Part shown: positions 1-11,935 of the stretch, in pieces
Layout of the letters: each line of letters starts with the position of its first letter
Numbering within the stretch: position 1 is the stretch's first letter
NCBI RefSeq assembly: GCF_002042965.1
Contig: NZ_MZNT01000001.1
Location: 248,001-312,000, forward strand
Reading direction: 5' to 3'
Source: Paenibacillus sp. 32352
GTDB lineage: Bacteria; Bacillota; Bacilli; Paenibacillales; NBRC-103111
Length of the DNA stretch: 64,000 bases
The notes under the pieces: generated by a model
Told to the model about the DNA's origin: nothing
Seen by the model: the letters and a program-made list of their open reading frames with translations, nothing else
The model's database searches: none
Program-made: the position numbers and the translations under genes

Positions 1-1
1 T

Positions 2-1141
2 ATGGACAGCAGCAGGGATGGAACCAGCATCAATCGCTACGGAGACCATCTGGATTTGTTGAAGCCTTATCTGAAGGAGGTCGGCTTTGGTCTTACGCCA
101 AGCACTCAGAACGAACATACCTATTACTCCACAATGAGCTTTGCGGAAGAGGTGAATCCGGTCCCTCTAGATTATTCTTTTATTGCTTATCCTGCCCAAG
201 GGAATTTCCCTGCGGATGTTTTCAAGCCTAACAACAAATGGACTATCTTGCTGAATTCTTCTCAATTTATTCATGATTCCAAAGACATTACCGTGCAGCT
301 TACGCGGCAGTCCGACCAGCGGACATGGAGCTCCAAGAACGAATGGAATCATCATCATTTGAGCACAGGCATTTTCAAAGACTTCAGTCAAATTGATTTT
401 ACTCCGGAGGATTTGGACAGCATCCGTGATAATGACGTGTTTACGGTCAAAGTAACCGGTCTAAAAAGCAGCGCAGGCTTTGAAACGGAAATTAGCTACA
501 ACGTAAACTTTTTTTACATAAACAAGCCGGCATCAGAACAAAAAAACGAAAATACAAGCACCCCTGCAATTTCTAATCCTACTAACAGTTCCACATCGGG
601 AGAGAATAGCACAGCCATACCAAAAGGAAACGGGCAGGATGTCGCTGCAGCGGATATCCAATTCCCCGACATAGCAGGTCATTGGTCAGAGTCTACGGTA
701 AAGTGGGGCATAGCGAAAGGGATTGTCGACGGTTACGCAGACGGGAAGTTCCAGCCAGATCGTCAGGTTAGCGAGGAAGAGTTCTTGAGTATGCTGCTTA
801 AGGCCTTCGAACACAAAACGGATTCCAATTCAGGAGCGGGATGGTCGGACAGCCTGTACACCTTTGCTGTGGAGCACAAATATCCCGTGAAGGGGGCGGA
901 GAACCGGGCGGCAAGGAGCCAAATGATCACAAGAGAATCTATGGCGGAAATTGTTGCGGCATCCGATGGGGAGCCGTTGCTTAAGGATGAAGCGATCGGT
1001 TACTTGCTCTCGAAATCCTACGCGGAAGGAAGAACCGATAACGGTGCTGCGGGATTCGCAGGACAGGAAGGGCTGACCCGTTCAGAAGCTTTGCAGATCA
1101 TACGCAATGTGCAGGAGCATGGAATAAAGTCTTTACAATAA
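2..1141 (+). CDS. CAP-domain / S-layer-homology surface protein, 5' truncated by window edge
   Basis: The reading frame runs in from the window edge, so this is the C-terminal part of a longer secreted protein. Its first 60 residues resemble the end of a CAP/SCP-like domain (MDSSRDGTSINRYG...GFG). A beta-rich linker follows, then a Ser/Thr/Asn-rich spacer at about residues 175-220. A good SLH motif begins at about residue 223 (FPDIAGHWSESTVKWG, then GIVDGYADGKFQPDRQV). A second, weaker SLH-like stretch follows. SLH domains bind pyruvylated secondary cell-wall polymer, so the protein is probably attached to the cell surface. The signal peptide lies outside the window. The CAP call is from residue pattern only; the SLH call is secure. 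Confidence 0.8.
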   Translation: MDSSRDGTSINRYGDHLDLLKPYLKEVGFGLTPSTQNEHTYYSTMSFAEEVNPVPLDYSFIAYPAQGNFPADVFKPNNKWTILLNSSQFIHDSKDITVQLTRQSDQRTWSSKNEWNHHHLSTGIFKDFSQIDFTPEDLDSIRDNDVFTVKVTGLKSSAGFETEISYNVNFFYINKPASEQKNENTSTPAISNPTNSSTSGENSTAIPKGNGQDVAAADIQFPDIAGHWSESTVKWGIAKGIVDGYADGKFQPDRQVSEEEFLSMLLKAFEHKTDSNSGAGWSDSLYTFAVEHKYPVKGAENRAARSQMITRESMAEIVAASDGEPLLKDEAIGYLLSKSYAEGRTDNGAAGFAGQEGLTRSEALQIIRNVQEHGIKSLQ

Positions 1142-1154
1142 TAAAATATAGAAC

Positions 1155-1186
1155 AAAAAAACCTAACGTGACGCTAGGTTTTTTTG
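1155..1186 (+). terminator. Rho-independent terminator after the SLH gene
   Basis: An imperfect dyad (ACCTAACGT / ACGCTAGGT) is flanked by an A-run on the left and T7 on the right. It lies 14 bp after the stop codon. The A-run could let it act on the small minus-strand gene that ends at 1203 as well. Confidence 0.75.
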
Positions 1187-1202
1187 CCTGGTCTGAAGCC
1201 GG

Positions 1203-1382
1203 TTATCCTATTCTGCCGCGGCGGTGCTCCACCAAATCAATTGCACCCAACACGACATGTGCAAGTCCGAATCCGGCGACCGCCGCCGCAGCCATCGGAT
1301 ATTTTCCCCGCAGTGCTACACCTGAAGCCGTTACAGCCGTACCCAATACAGTAGGAATGAGTCCTTCTCTCATATGCTTCAT
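1203..1382 (-). CDS. Small hydrophobic protein, 59 aa, unknown function
   Basis: Reading leftward, an AAGGAGG site sits just upstream of ATG AAG CAT ATG AGA. The 59-codon frame reads MKHMREGLIPTVLGTAVTAS, continues through an Ala/Gly-rich hydrophobic segment (residues 30-50), and ends VEHRRGRIG. The middle could form one or two short membrane helices, and the C-terminus is basic. The good ribosome site, the non-random hydrophobic pattern and the shared terminator at 1155-1186 support a real gene. It is oriented against both neighbours. I recall similar short proteins in Bacilli but know no function, so none is assigned. Confidence 0.7.
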   Translation of the reverse strand: MKHMREGLIPTVLGTAVTASGVALRGKYPMAAAAVAGFGLAHVVLGAIDLVEHRRGRIG

Positions 1383-1567
1383 CCTCCTTGAAGTGAGTTT
1401 GTGTACGCAGGTATAGGTTCGCGTTTTTTCACTTCTTTTATGCCTGGCAACAGTTGCTTGAACGGAAATGAAATCTTATAATTATACCTTTAGAAGTCTT
1501 TTTCATTATACGATTTCATCAAGACAGCAAGATTAAATGAGGCTATAACAGGAAAGGATGGAACATA

Positions 1568-2140
1568 GTGAGTACCCCACCTGCAGCTTTAAAAGAATGG
1601 GCGGTTGCAGTGGAAGCATTGCGAAGCGGAAGGCAAATTCTCATTATGCGCAAAGGCGGCATTCGGGAAGAAACAAGGCACTTTCAAGTGCAGAGCGATA
1701 GCTTCTATCTGTTTCCTACATATGAGCATCAAAAAAAACAGTGGATCAAGGCGGAAGACCAGCCGGTGCTGGACAAGACCCTGGAGAACTGGAGCGTTGA
1801 GGATACGGAGGTGACGATTCGTTGTTACGCCGAGCTTGCTGAAGACATATTAGTAGAGAGTCAGGAGCAGCTTGATAAGTTGGCGGCTTTTCATCTATGG
1901 ACGGATTCGTTCGCCGAGGAAAGACTGAAGTGGAAACGAACACAGCCTTTGCATGTCATGCTGCTTCGAGTGTACGAGCTTGCCGAACCCGTCCGGCTGC
2001 CGTTACTGGCTGAATATAGCGGCTGCAAATCCTGGATTGAGCTGAACAGCTCCCGTCTTGACGGAGTAGGGCGCAGTGCGGTCCTGAATGACGAAGATTT
2101 CCAAGAAGCGGTGAGAAATATTAAATCTGCCTTAGGCTAG
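1568..2140 (+). CDS. DUF1802-like protein, 190 aa
   Basis: The start is a GTG with GGAAAGGATGG about 8 nt upstream. The protein begins MSTPPAALKEWAVAVEALRS and continues GRQILIMRKGGIREETRHF, then YLFPTYEHQKKQWIK. This pattern (a WAVAVEAL helix, then a KGGI loop and FLFPTYEHQ) matches my memory of the DUF1802 family of bacterial proteins, about 180-190 aa and of unknown function. There is no signal peptide or membrane segment, so it is probably cytoplasmic. It lies 182 bp before the suf operon but upstream of that operon's promoter-like sequence, so it is probably transcribed separately. Confidence 0.7.
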   Translation: MSTPPAALKEWAVAVEALRSGRQILIMRKGGIREETRHFQVQSDSFYLFPTYEHQKKQWIKAEDQPVLDKTLENWSVEDTEVTIRCYAELAEDILVESQEQLDKLAAFHLWTDSFAEERLKWKRTQPLHVMLLRVYELAEPVRLPLLAEYSGCKSWIELNSSRLDGVGRSAVLNDEDFQEAVRNIKSALG

Positions 2141-2200
2141 GATAGGCTCCCGCGGGCTTATGAAACATAACCGTATAAAAATGAGCTAAATGGGTCTTTA

Positions 2201-2230
2201 TTGATTTGCCCCGGTAAGATATAATATAGT
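2201..2230 (+). promoter_or_regulatory. Candidate sigma-A promoter of the suf operon
   Basis: TTGATT at 2201-2206 is followed after 18 bp by TATAGT at 2225-2230. A perfect TATAAT also overlaps at 2220-2225, but with a less suitable spacing. The box lies about 95 bp before sufC and directly upstream of Fur-like dyads. Confidence 0.5.
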
Positions 2231-2235
2231 AACAT

Positions 2236-2271
2236 TGAGAATCATTGATAATCAATTTAGAATGATTATTA
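2236..2271 (+). promoter_or_regulatory. Fur-like AT-rich dyads in front of sufC
   Basis: TGAGAATCATTGATAATCA is followed by TTAGAATGATTATTA. The second matches the Bacillus 7-1-7 Fur box (TGATAATnATTATCA) at 11 of 14 positions. TGATAATCA at 2246-2254 also forms an inverted pair with TGATTATTA at 2263-2271. The position just downstream of the promoter suits repression. Fe-S assembly genes are plausible iron-responsive targets. Only a candidate. Confidence 0.4.
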
Positions 2272-2322
2272 ACTAAGAATTACAATATCTAACGATTCAT
2301 TTCAAAATGGAGGAAGAATACA

Positions 2323-3153
2323 ATGGCAAATGCACCGGAATTTATTATAGACGGTTTGAAGGCAACTGTCGAAGGCAAAGAGATTTTGAAAGGGTTAAGC
2401 CTGAAAATCAAAGGCGGAGAAGTTCATGCGGTAATGGGTCCTAACGGTACCGGTAAAAGTACGCTGGCTTCCACCATCATGGGACATCCGAAATATGAAG
2501 TAACGGATGGCTCGATTTCCCTGAACGGCGACGATGTTTTGGAAATGGCCGTGGATGAGAGAGCAAGAGCAGGTCTGTTCCTTGCCATGCAATATCCAAG
2601 TGAAATTGCGGGCGTAACTAATGCGGACTTCCTCCGTAGTGCCATTAACGCGCGCCGCGGTGAAGGCAATGAAATTTCTCTGATCAAGTTCATCCGCTTG
2701 ATGGAAGCGAAAATGAAAGAGCTTGAAATGAACCCTGAGTTCATGCACCGTTATTTGAACGAAGGCTTCTCCGGCGGTGAGAAAAAACGGAATGAAATTT
2801 TGCAAATGATGATGCTTGAGCCAAGCATTGTTATTCTTGACGAGATCGACTCCGGTCTGGATATCGACGCCCTTCGTATCGTAGCTAACGGCGTAAACGC
2901 TATGCGTTCCGAAGACCGCGGCTTCCTAATCATCACTCACTATCAGCGTTTGCTGAACTATATCAAGCCTGACTTCGTACACGTAATGATGCAAGGCCGT
3001 ATCGTTAAATCCGGCGGTCCTGAGCTGGCTCAGCGTCTGGAGAACGAAGGCTACGACTGGATCAAGGAAGAGCTCGGTATCGTTGATGAGACGGTAGGTC
3101 AAGAAGAGGAAGAATTCAAAGTTCCAATGAACACGACAGCTCCAAAATTCTAA
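2323..3153 (+). CDS. sufC: Fe-S cluster assembly ATPase SufC
   Basis: ABC-type ATPase of the SUF system, which with SufB and SufD forms the SufBCD scaffold that builds Fe-S clusters in the cytoplasm. Walker A is GPNGTGKST at about residues 39-47. The ABC signature FSGGEKKR lies near residue 148 and Walker B ([12 protein letters not shown]) near residue 168. The SufC-specific [12 protein letters not shown] stretch is present. At 276 aa it is slightly longer than usual because of an acidic tail ([14 protein letters not shown]). GGAGGAAG precedes the ATG. It is the first gene of sufCDSUB, with sufD 28 bp downstream. Confidence 0.96.
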   Translation: MANAPEFIIDGLKATVEGKEILKGLSLKIKGGEVHAVMGPNGTGKSTLASTIMGHPKYEVTDGSISLNGDDVLEMAVDERARAGLFLAMQYPSEIAGVTNADFLRSAINARRGEGNEISLIKFIRLMEAKMKELEMNPEFMHRYLNEGFSGGEKKRNEILQMMMLEPSIVILDEIDSGLDIDALRIVANGVNAMRSEDRGFLIITHYQRLLNYIKPDFVHVMMQGRIVKSGGPELAQRLENEGYDWIKEELGIVDETVGQEEEEFKVPMNTTAPKF

Positions 3154-3181
3154 AATAAGTCCACGACGGAGGAATATATCT

Positions 3182-6124
<2,943 letters not shown>

Positions 6125-6160
6125 TTTGGGGTGACCTGAACTTAAGGAGGTTGGCGAACA

Positions 6161-7558
6161 ATGGCAAAGAAAATGCCGGAGATGGAAGATTATAAATATG
6201 GTTTTCGCGATGAGCATAAAGCGGTTTTCCAAACAGGAAAAGGCCTGACTCGCGAGATCGTTGCCGAGATTTCCAGAATGAAGGGCGAGCCGGAGTGGAT
6301 GCTCGATTTTCGTCTGAAATCATTGGAGCAATTTGAGAAAATGGCTATGCCTCGTTGGGGCGGCAACCTGGACGATCTGGATTTCAATGATATCCAGTAC
6401 TATGTAAAACCATCCGAGAAGCAAGGCAAAACGTGGGAAGAGGTTCCTACGGAGATTAAAGAAACGTTCGACAAGCTCGGTATTCCTGAAGCGGAGCAAA
6501 AGTTTCTGGCCGGCGTATCCGCTCAGTACGAGTCTGAGGTTGTTTACCACAGCATGCAGAAGGACTTGGAGGATCAAGGCGTTATCTTCACCGATACCGA
6601 TACGGCTTTGAGAGAATTCCCTGAATTGTTCAAAGAATATTTCGGTACCGTCGTTCCTCCTAGCGACAACAAATTCGCGGCTCTGAACAGCGCGGTTTGG
6701 TCCGGCGGAAGCTTCATCTATGTACCAAAAGGCGTGAAAGTGGAAATTCCGCTGCAAGCTTACTTCCGTATTAACTCCGAGAATATGGGACAATTCGAGC
6801 GCACGCTGATCATTACTGATGAAGACAGCTTCGTTCACTATGTAGAAGGATGTACGGCTCCTATTTACAGCACGAACTCCCTGCACAGTGCGGTTGTTGA
6901 GATCATTTGTAAGAAAAACTCCCGTGCCCGTTATACGACGATTCAAAACTGGGCGCCTAACATTTACAACCTCGTTACCAAACGTGCCGTGGCGGAAGAA
7001 AATGCGACCATGGAATGGGTTGACGGTAACATCGGTTCCAAGCTGACGATGAAATATCCTGCGGTTGTATTGAAAGGCCGTGGAGCCAAGGGTATGGTGC
7101 TCTCCATCGCTGTTGCAGGCCGTGGGCAGCATCAGGACGCAGGTGCAAAAATGACTCACCTGGCGCCTGAAACCACGTCGACAATCGTATCCAAATCGAT
7201 CAGTAAGCATGGCGGTAAAGTAACTTACCGCGGCTTGGCTTCCTTCGGACGCAACTCCGCAGGCTCCAAGGCTAACATCAAATGCGATACTTTGATTATG
7301 GATAAGGAATCGACTTCGGATACCATCCCATACAACGAAATCATGAACGACAACATTACGCTGGAGCACGAAGCTACCGTATCCAAGGTGTCCGAGGATC
7401 AATTGTTCTATCTGATGAGCCGCGGCTTGACAGAAGCGGAAGCTACTCAAATGATCGTAATGGGCTTTATCGAGCCGTTCACGAAAGAACTTCCAATGGA
7501 ATATGCCGTAGAGATGAACCGTCTCATCAAGTTCGAGATGGAAGGCTCTATCGGTTAA
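6161..7558 (+). CDS. sufB: Fe-S cluster assembly protein SufB
   Basis: A 465-aa core scaffold subunit of SufBCD. Typical stretches are [20 protein letters not shown] near the N-terminus, [29 protein letters not shown] in the middle, and [20 protein letters not shown] followed by [21 protein letters not shown] at the C-terminus. The length fits the family. An AAGGAGG site lies upstream. It is the last gene of sufCDSUB, followed by a strong terminator at 7611. Confidence 0.96.
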   Translation: MAKKMPEMEDYKYGFRDEHKAVFQTGKGLTREIVAEISRMKGEPEWMLDFRLKSLEQFEKMAMPRWGGNLDDLDFNDIQYYVKPSEKQGKTWEEVPTEIKETFDKLGIPEAEQKFLAGVSAQYESEVVYHSMQKDLEDQGVIFTDTDTALREFPELFKEYFGTVVPPSDNKFAALNSAVWSGGSFIYVPKGVKVEIPLQAYFRINSENMGQFERTLIITDEDSFVHYVEGCTAPIYSTNSLHSAVVEIICKKNSRARYTTIQNWAPNIYNLVTKRAVAEENATMEWVDGNIGSKLTMKYPAVVLKGRGAKGMVLSIAVAGRGQHQDAGAKMTHLAPETTSTIVSKSISKHGGKVTYRGLASFGRNSAGSKANIKCDTLIMDKESTSDTIPYNEIMNDNITLEHEATVSKVSEDQLFYLMSRGLTEAEATQMIVMGFIEPFTKELPMEYAVEMNRLIKFEMEGSIG

Positions 7559-7610
7559 CCCGGCATAAACAGGATCAGGCCATCCTCGATCTTACGAGTA
7601 ATGTACAGAT

Positions 7611-7670
7611 ACGTGTCCGCAGCGACTTTGACATTCGCATGTCCAAGTCGTTCGGACACGTATTTTTTAT
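7611..7670 (+). terminator. Terminator of the suf operon
   Basis: A long hairpin: ACGTGTCCG at 7611 pairs with CGGACACGT, and the inner arms AGCGACTT / AAGTCGTT and GACAT / ATGTC also pair. It is followed by ATTTTTTATT. Confidence 0.85.
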
Positions 7671-7710
7671 TCTCTCTTCTTCAAGTTAACTTCACTGATT
7701 TCAGCATAGC

Positions 7711-8034
7711 TTATTTCTCCACTGCTTTTTCAAAATAAACGATTTCGCACAATCGAATGTGATGCTTTTTTCCATGAACTACAAGGGCTACGTGATCAAT
7801 GAAAACATCGTCCAGAGTACCTACCAATTTGCCCACAGTTGTCGTAATGCTAACCATTAACCCTTTGTGTTGAATCAAATGCTCGATAAATTTAGGTTCC
7901 ACAGTTGTTGTATACGTTATATTTTTCGGTAATACCAGAGTGTCCTTGCGCTGAACATCTTCATTTCGATAATAATGCGGAGCCGGGAATGAGGCATAGG
8001 CTTGCGGATAGCCATAGTACACAAATCTATTCAT
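7711..8034 (-). CDS. DUF2642 (YuzF-like) spore-associated protein, 107 aa
   Basis: A short protein with a Tyr/Pro-rich N-terminus (MNRFVYYGYPQAYASFPAPHYY). A small beta-barrel-like domain follows (MVSITTTVGKLVGTLDDVFIDHVALVV, then HHIRLCEIVYFEKA), characteristic of DUF2642 proteins such as B. subtilis YuzF. The family occurs in spore formers and is often associated with spore coats. A close match to the sigma-K promoter consensus lies 41 bp upstream (8075-8103), which supports expression in the mother cell late in sporulation. Its exact role is unknown. Confidence 0.75.
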   Translation of the reverse strand: MNRFVYYGYPQAYASFPAPHYYRNEDVQRKDTLVLPKNITYTTTVEPKFIEHLIQHKGLMVSITTTVGKLVGTLDDVFIDHVALVVHGKKHHIRLCEIVYFEKAVEK

Positions 8035-8074
8035 GTGCTGCTAACCCCTTTGTCACAAATTGGAAAACCAATTA

Positions 8075-8103
8075 TAACATATGACAAATACCCAGGCGGT
8101 GTT
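8075..8103 (-). promoter_or_regulatory. Sigma-K-type promoter for the DUF2642 gene
   Basis: On the minus strand AACA is followed by a 16-nt spacer and CATATGTTA. This fits the sigma-K pattern mACm-N16/17-CATAnnnTA at every specified base except the optional G before CATA. The same architecture is found at 26355, 29723, 37053 and 46056. Confidence 0.65.
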
Positions 8104-8152
8104 CCAATCAAAGAATGAAGCAGGAATGAATGGGATACCGTGCATGATATCC

Positions 8153-8611
8153 TCAACGTGCTGCTATGATCGGCACGCAGATTTCGCAAAATTCATTATT
8201 AACCATAGCACCGGTATATCGTTCTAGAATCGGCTTATGGTCTATTTGGTAGCCGCTCTTTTGTAAAGTGGAAAAAATATCAGTCCATGCTTTCTGAATA
8301 CCTTCAGCAGTATGTTCAATTTGAAAAACAACATAGGGTCCGCCAGAAAGTTCAGTTACGGCAACGGAATGATCCGCTTCATAATCATTTGAAATGACGA
8401 TGCATGCATCATATCTGCATGCTTCAGGAAGGGTGGTTTCCGGGTTATCCTGTGGTATTCCGAGAATGATCGCGGATCCTGTAAGCAAATGGTTCTCCTT
8501 AGCCCACTGCTTTAATTTCTCCATAGTCAGAGCATTGGATGGACCATAGGGGCCGATTTGTCTCATGTATGCAATACGATAGCTGGGAAGAGTTTCAACC
8601 TTATACTTCAT
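8153..8611 (-). CDS. GyrI-like small-molecule-binding / AraC effector-domain protein
   Basis: The chosen start is ATG at 8611 (MKYKVETLPSYRIAYMRQIGPYG), preceded by AGGCAGGA; the open frame extends 24 codons further upstream without a good ribosome site. The 152-aa protein has the pattern of the GyrI/SbmC fold: an N-terminal beta strand with RIAYMRQIGPYG, YDACIVISNDYEAD, then GGPYVVFQIEHTAEGIQKAWTDIF and a C-terminal ERYTG...CEICVPI. Members bind small hydrophobic molecules or inhibit gyrase, and some are fused to AraC-type regulators. Here the domain stands alone, so ligand and role cannot be stated. Confidence 0.75.
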   Translation of the reverse strand: MKYKVETLPSYRIAYMRQIGPYGPSNALTMEKLKQWAKENHLLTGSAIILGIPQDNPETTLPEACRYDACIVISNDYEADHSVAVTELSGGPYVVFQIEHTAEGIQKAWTDIFSTLQKSGYQIDHKPILERYTGAMVNNEFCEICVPIIAAR

Positions 8612-8796
8612 ACTTTCATTCCTGCCTTTCTTAATCATTTTGGGTACAATTCGAATGCTATCATGATATAAAAATAAATGCATTTGATATTAAAAATAAT
8701 ATTGATAAATTATTTTTATTGATAATGGCTGTTCTGCTAAATAATGTACTCGGAAAGAACGTTTGTTATTTTCAGTGGTTGGAAAGCCCTATATAA

Positions 8797-8841
8797 CAAA
8801 AAAATGAGCGCATTCCCAAACGGGAATGGCTCATTTTACTG
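8797..8841 (-). terminator. Terminator of the HD-GYP gene at 8967
   Basis: A strong dyad, AATGAGC + CATTCCC with an AAAC/GTTT loop, is followed on the minus strand by a run of T. It lies about 130 bp beyond the stop of the minus-strand gene. The rest of the 8612-8966 gap holds an AT-rich presumptive promoter for the GyrI-like gene and nothing else I can name. Confidence 0.75.
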
Positions 8842-8966
8842 TGCTGAACTGTGTACACCCATTAAAGCATTAAAGCGAAAGAAGCAGCGATGTCCTGCAG
8901 TCGGGGACCACCTATCCACAACGAAGCAATGTCTATCATTAGTTCTTGAAAAGAACTATAGGTCAT

Positions 8967-10025
8967 TTACATATAGATTTCCTGAATCTCCAATTGAGGA
9001 TGCTCCGACAGGTTAATAAATTGTTCGCCAACCTGAATCAATGGCCGGAAAAAGTCCGTAGGATGCGTCATAATAATGATACCGTTTTCACCATTGGTAA
9101 GCAGAATTCTTTTATTGATGAAGTTAGGAATCATGTTACGGATAAATACTTGGGTAATCTTAGGATCCAGCTTGCCGAAGCTGAGCCGGTGCAGTTCTTT
9201 AAGCACATGCAGCAAATCCTGCTTTTCCTGATAGACCCTATGCGAGATCATGGCGCTGTAAACATCAGCTACCGCTACGATTCTGGCAAGAGGATGAATG
9301 TCCTGGCCTCGTAGCCTGGCTGGATAGCCTGTCCCGTCCAAACGTTCATGATGCTGCAGAGCGGCCAAGGCAATTGGCTCAGGAAGCCCGGATGCAAGGA
9401 TCATTTCGTGGCCGTACTCGGCGTGTTTCTTGACCTGCTCGAATTCATCTTTCGTCAGAAACCCCGGCTTTTGGAGGATGGCATTATCGATGCGGCTTTT
9501 GCCAAGGTCATGCAAATAACCGGCCTTGCCTGCATAGAGGGCCTCCTCCTCTGTCTGGCCTAGCCATTTGGCTATATAATAAGAGATCATGCCTACTTGG
9601 ACACTATGCTGGTAGGTGTAATCATCTTTATTGTTCAATGTTAATAATAAAGAGACGACATCTTTTTGCTCGATAAAATGATTGGCAAGGGGTGCAAAGC
9701 ATTGCTCCACTTGTTTTTCTTCAATTTTGCCCTGAGCGGTTATCTGATTGAACAAATCCTTGATTCCACTTACCGCTTCCTCATAAGCAGCTGTTTGAGC
9801 TAATGTCTGAGTTGGCTCGGAAAGGGCTGGCTGAAGCTGCTTCTCCGTGCTGTGCTCTGCTTGTCGCATCATGATGTCGACATAATCGATGTTGTGCAGT
9901 TGAAGTTTGTCAATATCATCGGCATTTAACACGGTGTGCGCGGATACGACAAGGAGCCCGTTCCAATTAAAAACGTCCGAGCCGGTTCGATCACCAACCT
10001 GTAAATCCATGACAGAAATTCTCAT
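8967..10025 (-). CDS. HD-GYP domain protein, predicted cyclic-di-GMP phosphodiesterase
   Basis: ATG at 10025 (MRISVMDLQVGDRTGSDVFN) is chosen because GGGAGAG lies just upstream. The 352-aa protein starts with a short N-terminal sensor-like region found in many Bacillota HD-GYP proteins. The catalytic domain carries YLHDLGKSRID (HD dyad) and QHHERLDGTGYPARLRG (HHExxxGxGYP). These residues bind the metal centre that hydrolyses cyclic di-GMP. No membrane segment is seen, so it is soluble. A second HD-GYP protein is at 15102. The product could also act on other cyclic dinucleotides. Confidence 0.88.
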   Translation of the reverse strand: MRISVMDLQVGDRTGSDVFNWNGLLVVSAHTVLNADDIDKLQLHNIDYVDIMMRQAEHSTEKQLQPALSEPTQTLAQTAAYEEAVSGIKDLFNQITAQGKIEEKQVEQCFAPLANHFIEQKDVVSLLLTLNNKDDYTYQHSVQVGMISYYIAKWLGQTEEEALYAGKAGYLHDLGKSRIDNAILQKPGFLTKDEFEQVKKHAEYGHEMILASGLPEPIALAALQHHERLDGTGYPARLRGQDIHPLARIVAVADVYSAMISHRVYQEKQDLLHVLKELHRLSFGKLDPKITQVFIRNMIPNFINKRILLTNGENGIIIMTHPTDFFRPLIQVGEQFINLSEHPQLEIQEIYM

Positions 10026-10159
10026 AGCCGTCTCTCCCAATCACAGTGTACGTATAAGCTAACTAGTATAAAGTTATGGTATCAAGAATGTATTATATTG
10101 GCAACCGAAATATGAGCATTTTGTCACAAAAAAGGGAGAAACGGTGAAAAATATCACAA

Positions 10160-11230
10160 CTACATTCCTATATATCGACTATATAAGCTCTTGGCCATGA
10201 CGGGATCATCCGTCCCTTGAACTATCAATCGGCCATCAGAGAAAAGGACCAAGGTCAATGAGTCGTTCGGGTAAAACTTTAAAAGGAACGGATTGAGCTC
10301 AATACGCCCGAGCGGGCGCCATTTTTCAGCCCAGTCGGATAAATGGAACGTGCCGGAACGGACCGGTTGAATTTGGACGGAATTGCGTCCGCATAAGGTT
10401 TGAATCGTGTCCTCATCGACCTCCTGCTGCAAATAGTCATAGTGACCATGCCCGCAGGCCGGACAGTCCGTTTTACGCGCTTTGCTCACGTCCACGGCAG
10501 CGTGCTGGTTGTACCATAAGTCCCAGTGGACCATCTTGCGGTTCAGCTGGGCGTGGGCGCCGACGAGCAGCTTGAAGGCCTCCGCAGCCTGGTGGGAGGC
10601 TACCGTATGAATAATAGGTCCGATCACTCCCGCCGTATCGCAGGTCTCTGTCGTTCCTTGGGCGGGTGCCTGCCCGAACATGCAGCGCAGGCAAGGAGTT
10701 TCGCCAGGCACGATCGTCATGGATACTCCGCGGGAGCTGACAGCGCCGCCGTAAATCCAAGGGATGCGATGCTTCAGGCTGACATCATTGATTAGAAAAC
10801 GGACGGCAAAGTTGTCCGTACCATCCAGGATCAAATCGACGTCGGTAAGCAGCGATTCGGCGTTGGCAGGATGGAGGTCGGCGACCACGGGTTCAATCGT
10901 GACAAGCGAGTTAGTCTGCTGTAGCCTGCGCGCCGCAGCCATCGCCTTTGGCTCTGAGGAAGCAGCGTCGGCTTCATCATAGAGCATTTGACGCTGAAGG
11001 TTGCTCGCCTCAACGAAGTCCCTGTCAATGATCCGGACGAAGCCGACACCGGCACGCACCATGTGATTGGCCAGTACGGTTCCCAACGCACCCATCCCGA
11101 CGATAGCCACCCGGGCTTGCATCAGCCGGGCCTGACCTTGCTCTCCAATGGGGCCAAACAATAGCTGCCGCGAATAGCGCTCCGCAGCTTGAGGGGGGAT
11201 AGATTCACGGTTATGATCGGTATTGCTCAT
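10160..11230 (-). CDS. ThiF/MoeB family adenylyltransferase
   Basis: A 356-aa E1-like enzyme that adenylates the C-terminal glycine of a ubiquitin-fold sulfur carrier (MoaD or ThiS). The nucleotide-binding loop is VAIVGMGALGTVLANHMVRAG, followed by DRDFVEASNLQRQ. The zinc cysteines are in CLRCMFG and CPACGHG. A C-terminal extension of about 100 aa follows. It lies 15 bp downstream of the MoaD-MoaE fusion in the same direction, so MoaD is the most likely partner (MoeB role). A dual role with ThiS is possible because no ThiS is in the window. Confidence 0.88.
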   Translation of the reverse strand: MSNTDHNRESIPPQAAERYSRQLLFGPIGEQGQARLMQARVAIVGMGALGTVLANHMVRAGVGFVRIIDRDFVEASNLQRQMLYDEADAASSEPKAMAAARRLQQTNSLVTIEPVVADLHPANAESLLTDVDLILDGTDNFAVRFLINDVSLKHRIPWIYGGAVSSRGVSMTIVPGETPCLRCMFGQAPAQGTTETCDTAGVIGPIIHTVASHQAAEAFKLLVGAHAQLNRKMVHWDLWYNQHAAVDVSKARKTDCPACGHGHYDYLQQEVDEDTIQTLCGRNSVQIQPVRSGTFHLSDWAEKWRPLGRIELNPFLLKFYPNDSLTLVLFSDGRLIVQGTDDPVMAKSLYSRYIGM

Positions 11231-11245
11231 CGGTGGTTTCTCTCC

Positions 11246-11935
11246 TTATCCTAAGGGATTCCATGGCCCTAGCTGATGTCCTTTCCATTCGGAGCCATCC
11301 TCCCATATTTCTTTTTTCCAGATCGGAACGATTTGCTTGAGGCGCTCGATGGCATATCGGCTCGCTTCGTATACAGCCTCCCGATGCGGCGACGATACAG
11401 CGATCACGACGCTGATTTCACCGACATCCACTTTGCCGAGCCGGTGAGTAATGGCGCATAGGGTACCGTTCCAGCGCTCATGGATCTCCCGGGTGATTTG
11501 TTCCATAGTTTTCAGAGCCATAGGCTCGTAGGCGGAATATTCAAGCAGGCATGTTTTTTTGCCGTGAGTCCATTCTCTTGTCGTTCCTGTAAAAGTAATG
11601 GCTGCTCCGTGATTCGGATGCAGTACCTTTGCGGTAACCTTCTCAATAGAGATAGGCTCGTAAGTGATCTCGACGAGCTTCGGCTGACCTCCCGATACAG
11701 GAGGGATCAAAGCTATTTCATCCTGCGCGCTAATAGGCTGATCGTCCGGAGCATAGCTGTGATTAACGGCCACAAAGGCTTGTCCCAAGGCTTGAGCGGC
11801 TTCGGGATGCTTGTCTGCCAGCCGTTGTTTGATGAGGGCTGGAGTCACAACGGCTTCAGGCTCCCATTCCATGGTCAACACAGAGCCGCCCAGCTGCTCG
11901 GCCAGCCCTGCAAAAACGAATATTTGCAGCTTCAT
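11246..11935 (-). CDS. MoaD-MoaE fusion, molybdopterin synthase
   Basis: Start ATG at 11935 (MKLQIFVFAGLAEQLGGSVL) has GGAG 8 nt upstream; a GTG and an ATG slightly upstream are poorly placed. Residues 1 to about 85 are a MoaD-like ubiquitin fold ending in IALIPPVSGG. Residues about 95-229 are MoaE, with HGAAITFTGTTREWTHGKKT, LEYSAYEPMALK, HRLGKVDVGEISVVIAVSSPHR and PIWKKEIWEDGSEWKG. Molybdopterin synthase normally has separate subunits, and the MoaD Gly-Gly must be a free C-terminus to carry sulfur. Here Gly-Gly is internal, so processing or partner supply is implied. Adjacent to the adenylyltransferase gene. Confidence 0.9.
   Translation of the reverse strand: MKLQIFVFAGLAEQLGGSVLTMEWEPEAVVTPALIKQRLADKHPEAAQALGQAFVAVNHSYAPDDQPISAQDEIALIPPVSGGQPKLVEITYEPISIEKVTAKVLHPNHGAAITFTGTTREWTHGKKTCLLEYSAYEPMALKTMEQITREIHERWNGTLCAITHRLGKVDVGEISVVIAVSSPHREAVYEASRYAIERLKQIVPIWKKEIWEDGSEWKGHQLGPWNPLG

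Noticed and set aside
6320..7450. 376-codon open frame antisense to sufB
   Set aside because: Mirror of a strongly conserved gene, without ribosome site or family-like pattern.
8744..9016. 90-codon plus-strand frame near 8.8 kb
   Set aside because: It runs through the terminator hairpin of the HD-GYP gene and has no ribosome site.
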